DNA of 9,525 nt from VGCC01 sp044375955 (GTDB taxonomy: Bacteria; Actinomycetota; Actinomycetes; S36-B12). Positions 7,672 to 9,525 of this stretch are shown here, piece by piece; positions within the stretch are counted from its first letter, which is position 1; each line of letters starts with the position of its first letter. The notes under the pieces are model-generated. The model had not been told where the DNA came from. It was given only the letters and a program-made list of their open reading frames with translations, and ran no database searches. Location: contig JBILLS010000055.1 in assembly GCA_044375955.1 (NCBI GenBank), positions 1-9,525 on the forward strand. Reading direction: 5' to 3'. The position numbers and the translations under genes were made by a program.

Positions 7672-9296
7672 GCGTGCGCGCGCGAGCGGAGGCATGGCTC
7701 GCCGAGGATCCCGATCCGGACACCCGGGCCGAACTCACCGACATCCTCGACGACGAAACCCAGCTCGCCGACTGCTTCGCTGCGCGACTGCGGTTCGGCA
7801 CGGCCGGGCTGCGCGGTGCCCTTGGTCCTGGGCCGAACCGGATGAACCGCGTCGTGGTGATGCAGGCGGCCGCTGGCTTGGCCGCCTACCTCACATCCGC
7901 GCATCCACATGGATGTGCGGTCGTGATCGGCTATGACGCGCGACACAAGTCCGACGTCTTCGCACGTGACACGGCAGCGGTCCTCACCGGAGCGGGAATC
8001 TCCGCGATGGTGTTTCCGGAACCGTGTCCCACACCCGTCCTGGCCTATGCGATTCGCCGCCTCGGATGTGCGGCGGGTGTCATGGTGACCGCGAGTCACA
8101 ACCCACCGCGCGACAACGGCTACAAGGTCTATCTCGCTGATGGCTGTCAGATCATTCCTCCGACCGACGCCGAGATCGAGGCCGAGATCACGCGCATCAC
8201 AAGACTGCCTCTGAGCGACATCCCCCTCGGGGAGGAGTGGGACACCCTGTCTGAAGACATCACCGACGACTACATCCAGCGGGCAGCATCCCTGATCCCC
8301 GCCAAGGCCGCGCGCGATATCTCTGTGGTCTACACGCCACTCCACGGAGTCGGTGGATCCGTCCTCACAACGCTCTTCCAGCGCGTCGGATTCGGTCCAC
8401 TCACTCCGGTGGAGCAGCAGTTCGACCCGGATCCCGATTTCCCGACGGTCACCTTCCCCAACCCCGAGGAGCCGGGTGCGATCGACCTGGCCCTGACGAC
8501 GGCGAGGGACGTGAACGCCGACATCGTCATCGCCAACGATCCGGACGCGGATCGGTGTGCCTTGGCCGCACCCGACCGCGATGGAACCTGGCGCATGCTC
8601 CGGGGGGACGAGCTCGGTTGCCTGCTTGCGTGGTGGATCACGCAGCGATCACAACCGTCGGAACGCCGCGTTCTTGCCCAATCGATCGTCTCGTCCTCCC
8701 TGCTCGCGAGGATCGCTGAGGCAACGGGGTACGACTACGCCCAGACCCTGACCGGCTTCAAGTGGATCGGCCGCATACCAGGTCTCGCATACGGCTATGA
8801 AGAGGCACTCGGTTATTGCGTCGACCCGGAGGCTGTCGGTGACAAGGACGGCATCACCGCCGCCCTCCTCACCGCAGAGATGTGTGCGCATCTGAAATTC
8901 GGTGGGTTCACCGTCAACGACGTTCTCGATGATCTGGCACTCACCTACGGCCTCTACGCCACCGATCAAGTCTCGGTTCGCGTCGTCTACCGGGAACGTA
9001 TCCCGCGGATCGTGGCCCGACTTCGCGCCGATCCACCGCGTCACATCGGTGGGAAAGCGGTGCGAAGGTTCATCGATCTGGAGTCCTCCGAGTCCGATCT
9101 CCCCCCCACCGATGGTCTGCTCTTCGAACTCGACGGCAACGCCCGGGTGATCATCCGCCCGAGCGGGACCGAGCCGAAGGTGAAGTGCTACCTGCAAGCA
9201 GTCGTCCAGGTGACCGGGACCCTGGAACGTGCGCGCGCGCAGGCGGACGAGCAACTCCAAGCCCTCGCGGTGGACGTCGGCGCCTGGCTCACCTGA
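7668..9296 (+). CDS. pmmB: Phosphohexomutase-superfamily enzyme (PmmB/PGM2-like), probable phosphopentomutase or phosphoglucomutase
   Basis: Alpha-D-phosphohexomutases interconvert sugar 1- and phosphorylated positions through a phosphoserine. The 542-residue product carries LRFGTAGLRG near the N-terminus, the active-site loop TASHNPPRDNGYKVY with Ser143, the metal-binding DPDADR (Asp291, 293, 295), the sugar-binding YGYEEALGY (Glu378, Glu379) and the phosphate-binding RPSGTEPK (497-504). The long N-terminal arm, TASHNPxxDNGYKVY and the EEALGY...DKDG pattern match the PGM2 subfamily, whose human member prefers pentose phosphates. Coupling to punA through an ATGA overlap supports conversion of (deoxy)ribose-1-phosphate to the 5-phosphate. 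The mycobacterial name pmmB (phosphomannomutase) was, as far as I recall, assigned by similarity, so phosphomannose or phosphoglucose activity remains possible. The reading frame stays open upstream to 7197, but that stretch lies within punA in another frame and is not part of this gene. Confidence 0.93.
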   Translation: MSVRARAEAWLAEDPDPDTRAELTDILDDETQLADCFAARLRFGTAGLRGALGPGPNRMNRVVVMQAAAGLAAYLTSAHPHGCAVVIGYDARHKSDVFARDTAAVLTGAGISAMVFPEPCPTPVLAYAIRRLGCAAGVMVTASHNPPRDNGYKVYLADGCQIIPPTDAEIEAEITRITRLPLSDIPLGEEWDTLSEDITDDYIQRAASLIPAKAARDISVVYTPLHGVGGSVLTTLFQRVGFGPLTPVEQQFDPDPDFPTVTFPNPEEPGAIDLALTTARDVNADIVIANDPDADRCALAAPDRDGTWRMLRGDELGCLLAWWITQRSQPSERRVLAQSIVSSSLLARIAEATGYDYAQTLTGFKWIGRIPGLAYGYEEALGYCVDPEAVGDKDGITAALLTAEMCAHLKFGGFTVNDVLDDLALTYGLYATDQVSVRVVYRERIPRIVARLRADPPRHIGGKAVRRFIDLESSESDLPPTDGLLFELDGNARVIIRPSGTEPKVKCYLQAVVQVTGTLERARAQADEQLQALAVDVGAWLT

Positions 9297-9315
9297 GCAC
9301 CGCCGTCGCGGTGCT
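9296..9315. terminator. GC-rich hairpin between convergent genes
   Basis: An 8-bp perfect stem, AGCACCGC (9296-9303) against GCGGTGCT (9308-9315), closes a CGTC loop. It starts at the last base of the pmmB stop and lies 7 nt beyond the stop of the minus-strand gene. No T tract follows on either strand, so it is not a canonical intrinsic terminator. It fits the T-less hairpins proposed for high-GC actinobacteria and could serve both transcripts. Confidence 0.6.
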
Positions 9316-9321
9316 GACCGT

Positions 9322-9525
9322 CTAGTGGAAATGGCCCAATCTGCGGGCCTCGGCGGTGAGGATCTCGCGATGGTCAGGGTGCGCGATGGCGATCAGTGCC
9401 CGAGCGCGATCGGCGATCGATGCGCCCTGGAGTTCCGCAACCCCGAACTCGGTTGCGACTTTGTCGAGGGAATTCTTTCGAGTGGTCACCACTGCGCCGG
9501 GTGAGAGCTCGGGCACGATGCGCGA
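9322..9525 (-). CDS. Acetyl-CoA hydrolase/CoA-transferase family protein, C-terminal fragment (5' end beyond window)
   Basis: The minus strand reads 67 residues from the right edge to a TAG at 9324-9322. The visible stretch SRIVPELSPGAVVTT, then DKVATEFGVAELQGASIADR and ARALIAIAHPDHRE, is the conserved C-terminal end of the acetyl-CoA hydrolase/transferase family (succinyl-CoA:acetate or 4-hydroxybutyrate CoA-transferase-like). These enzymes swap or remove CoA on short acyl-CoAs through a catalytic glutamate that would lie upstream, outside the window. The GTG at 9516 is internal to the domain and unlikely to be the real start. It is convergent with pmmB. Substrate and catalytic competence cannot be judged from this fragment. 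Confidence 0.85.
   Translation of the reverse strand, partial: SRIVPELSPGAVVTTRKNSLDKVATEFGVAELQGASIADRARALIAIAHPDHREILTAEARRLGHFH

Noticed and set aside
7401..8345. 314-codon minus-strand open frame opposite punA/pmmB
   Set aside because: Shadow frame with no motif, spanning two coupled genes on the plus strand.

Overview
The window looks like chromosomal DNA from a high-GC member of the Actinomycetota (GC-rich by eye, not counted). It holds nine genes packed almost end to end, with frequent GTG starts. The gene set and order (birA on the minus strand, then accD, accE, maf and accA3 on the plus strand, followed by an Rv3304-like gene, lpdA, a trimeric purine nucleoside phosphorylase and pmmB) match a neighbourhood I recall from Mycobacterium and other actinobacteria. 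Genus cannot be called from the sequence alone.

Region 1 (1-4967) is a complete biotin-dependent acyl-CoA carboxylase locus. A biotin protein ligase (birA, minus strand, 3' end cut by the window edge) is divergent from a carboxyltransferase beta subunit (accD). accD overlaps a 62-residue epsilon subunit (accE), which overlaps a Maf nucleotide pyrophosphatase. Nine bases later comes the biotin carboxylase/biotin carrier alpha subunit (accA3). BirA would attach biotin to Lys547 of AccA3. AccA3, AccD and AccE would then form the holoenzyme that makes malonyl-CoA and/or methylmalonyl-CoA for lipid synthesis. Maf looks like a house-cleaning passenger.

Region 2 (4964-5407, minus) is a small gamma-glutamylcyclotransferase-like protein. 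Its stop codon overlaps that of accA3, so the two transcripts converge with no spacer. It is divergent from region 3.

Region 3 (5473-9296, plus) is lpdA, a flavoprotein related to lipoamide dehydrogenase that lacks the redox disulfide, followed by a trimeric-type purine nucleoside phosphorylase and an overlapping phosphohexomutase-superfamily gene (pmmB). The last two form a plausible salvage pair: phosphorolysis yields (deoxy)ribose-1-phosphate and the mutase converts it to the 5-phosphate. A GC hairpin follows at 9296-9315. Region 4 (9322 to the right edge, minus) is the C-terminal end of an acetyl-CoA hydrolase/CoA-transferase family protein.

I see no mobile element, CRISPR array, tRNA or rRNA, no gene-free stretch above 70 bases, and no obviously novel multi-gene system. 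The most notable signals are regulatory. Four genes (birA, accA3, the cyclotransferase and punA) each have a TANNNT hexamer exactly 6 nt before a GTG start, the arrangement expected of leaderless transcripts. The birA/accD divergent pair has two -10 hexamers that almost coincide on opposite strands. Other points are Leu423 at the acyl-specificity position of AccD, the degenerate active site of LpdA, and a probable phosphopentomutase role for the gene annotated by synteny as a phosphomannomutase.
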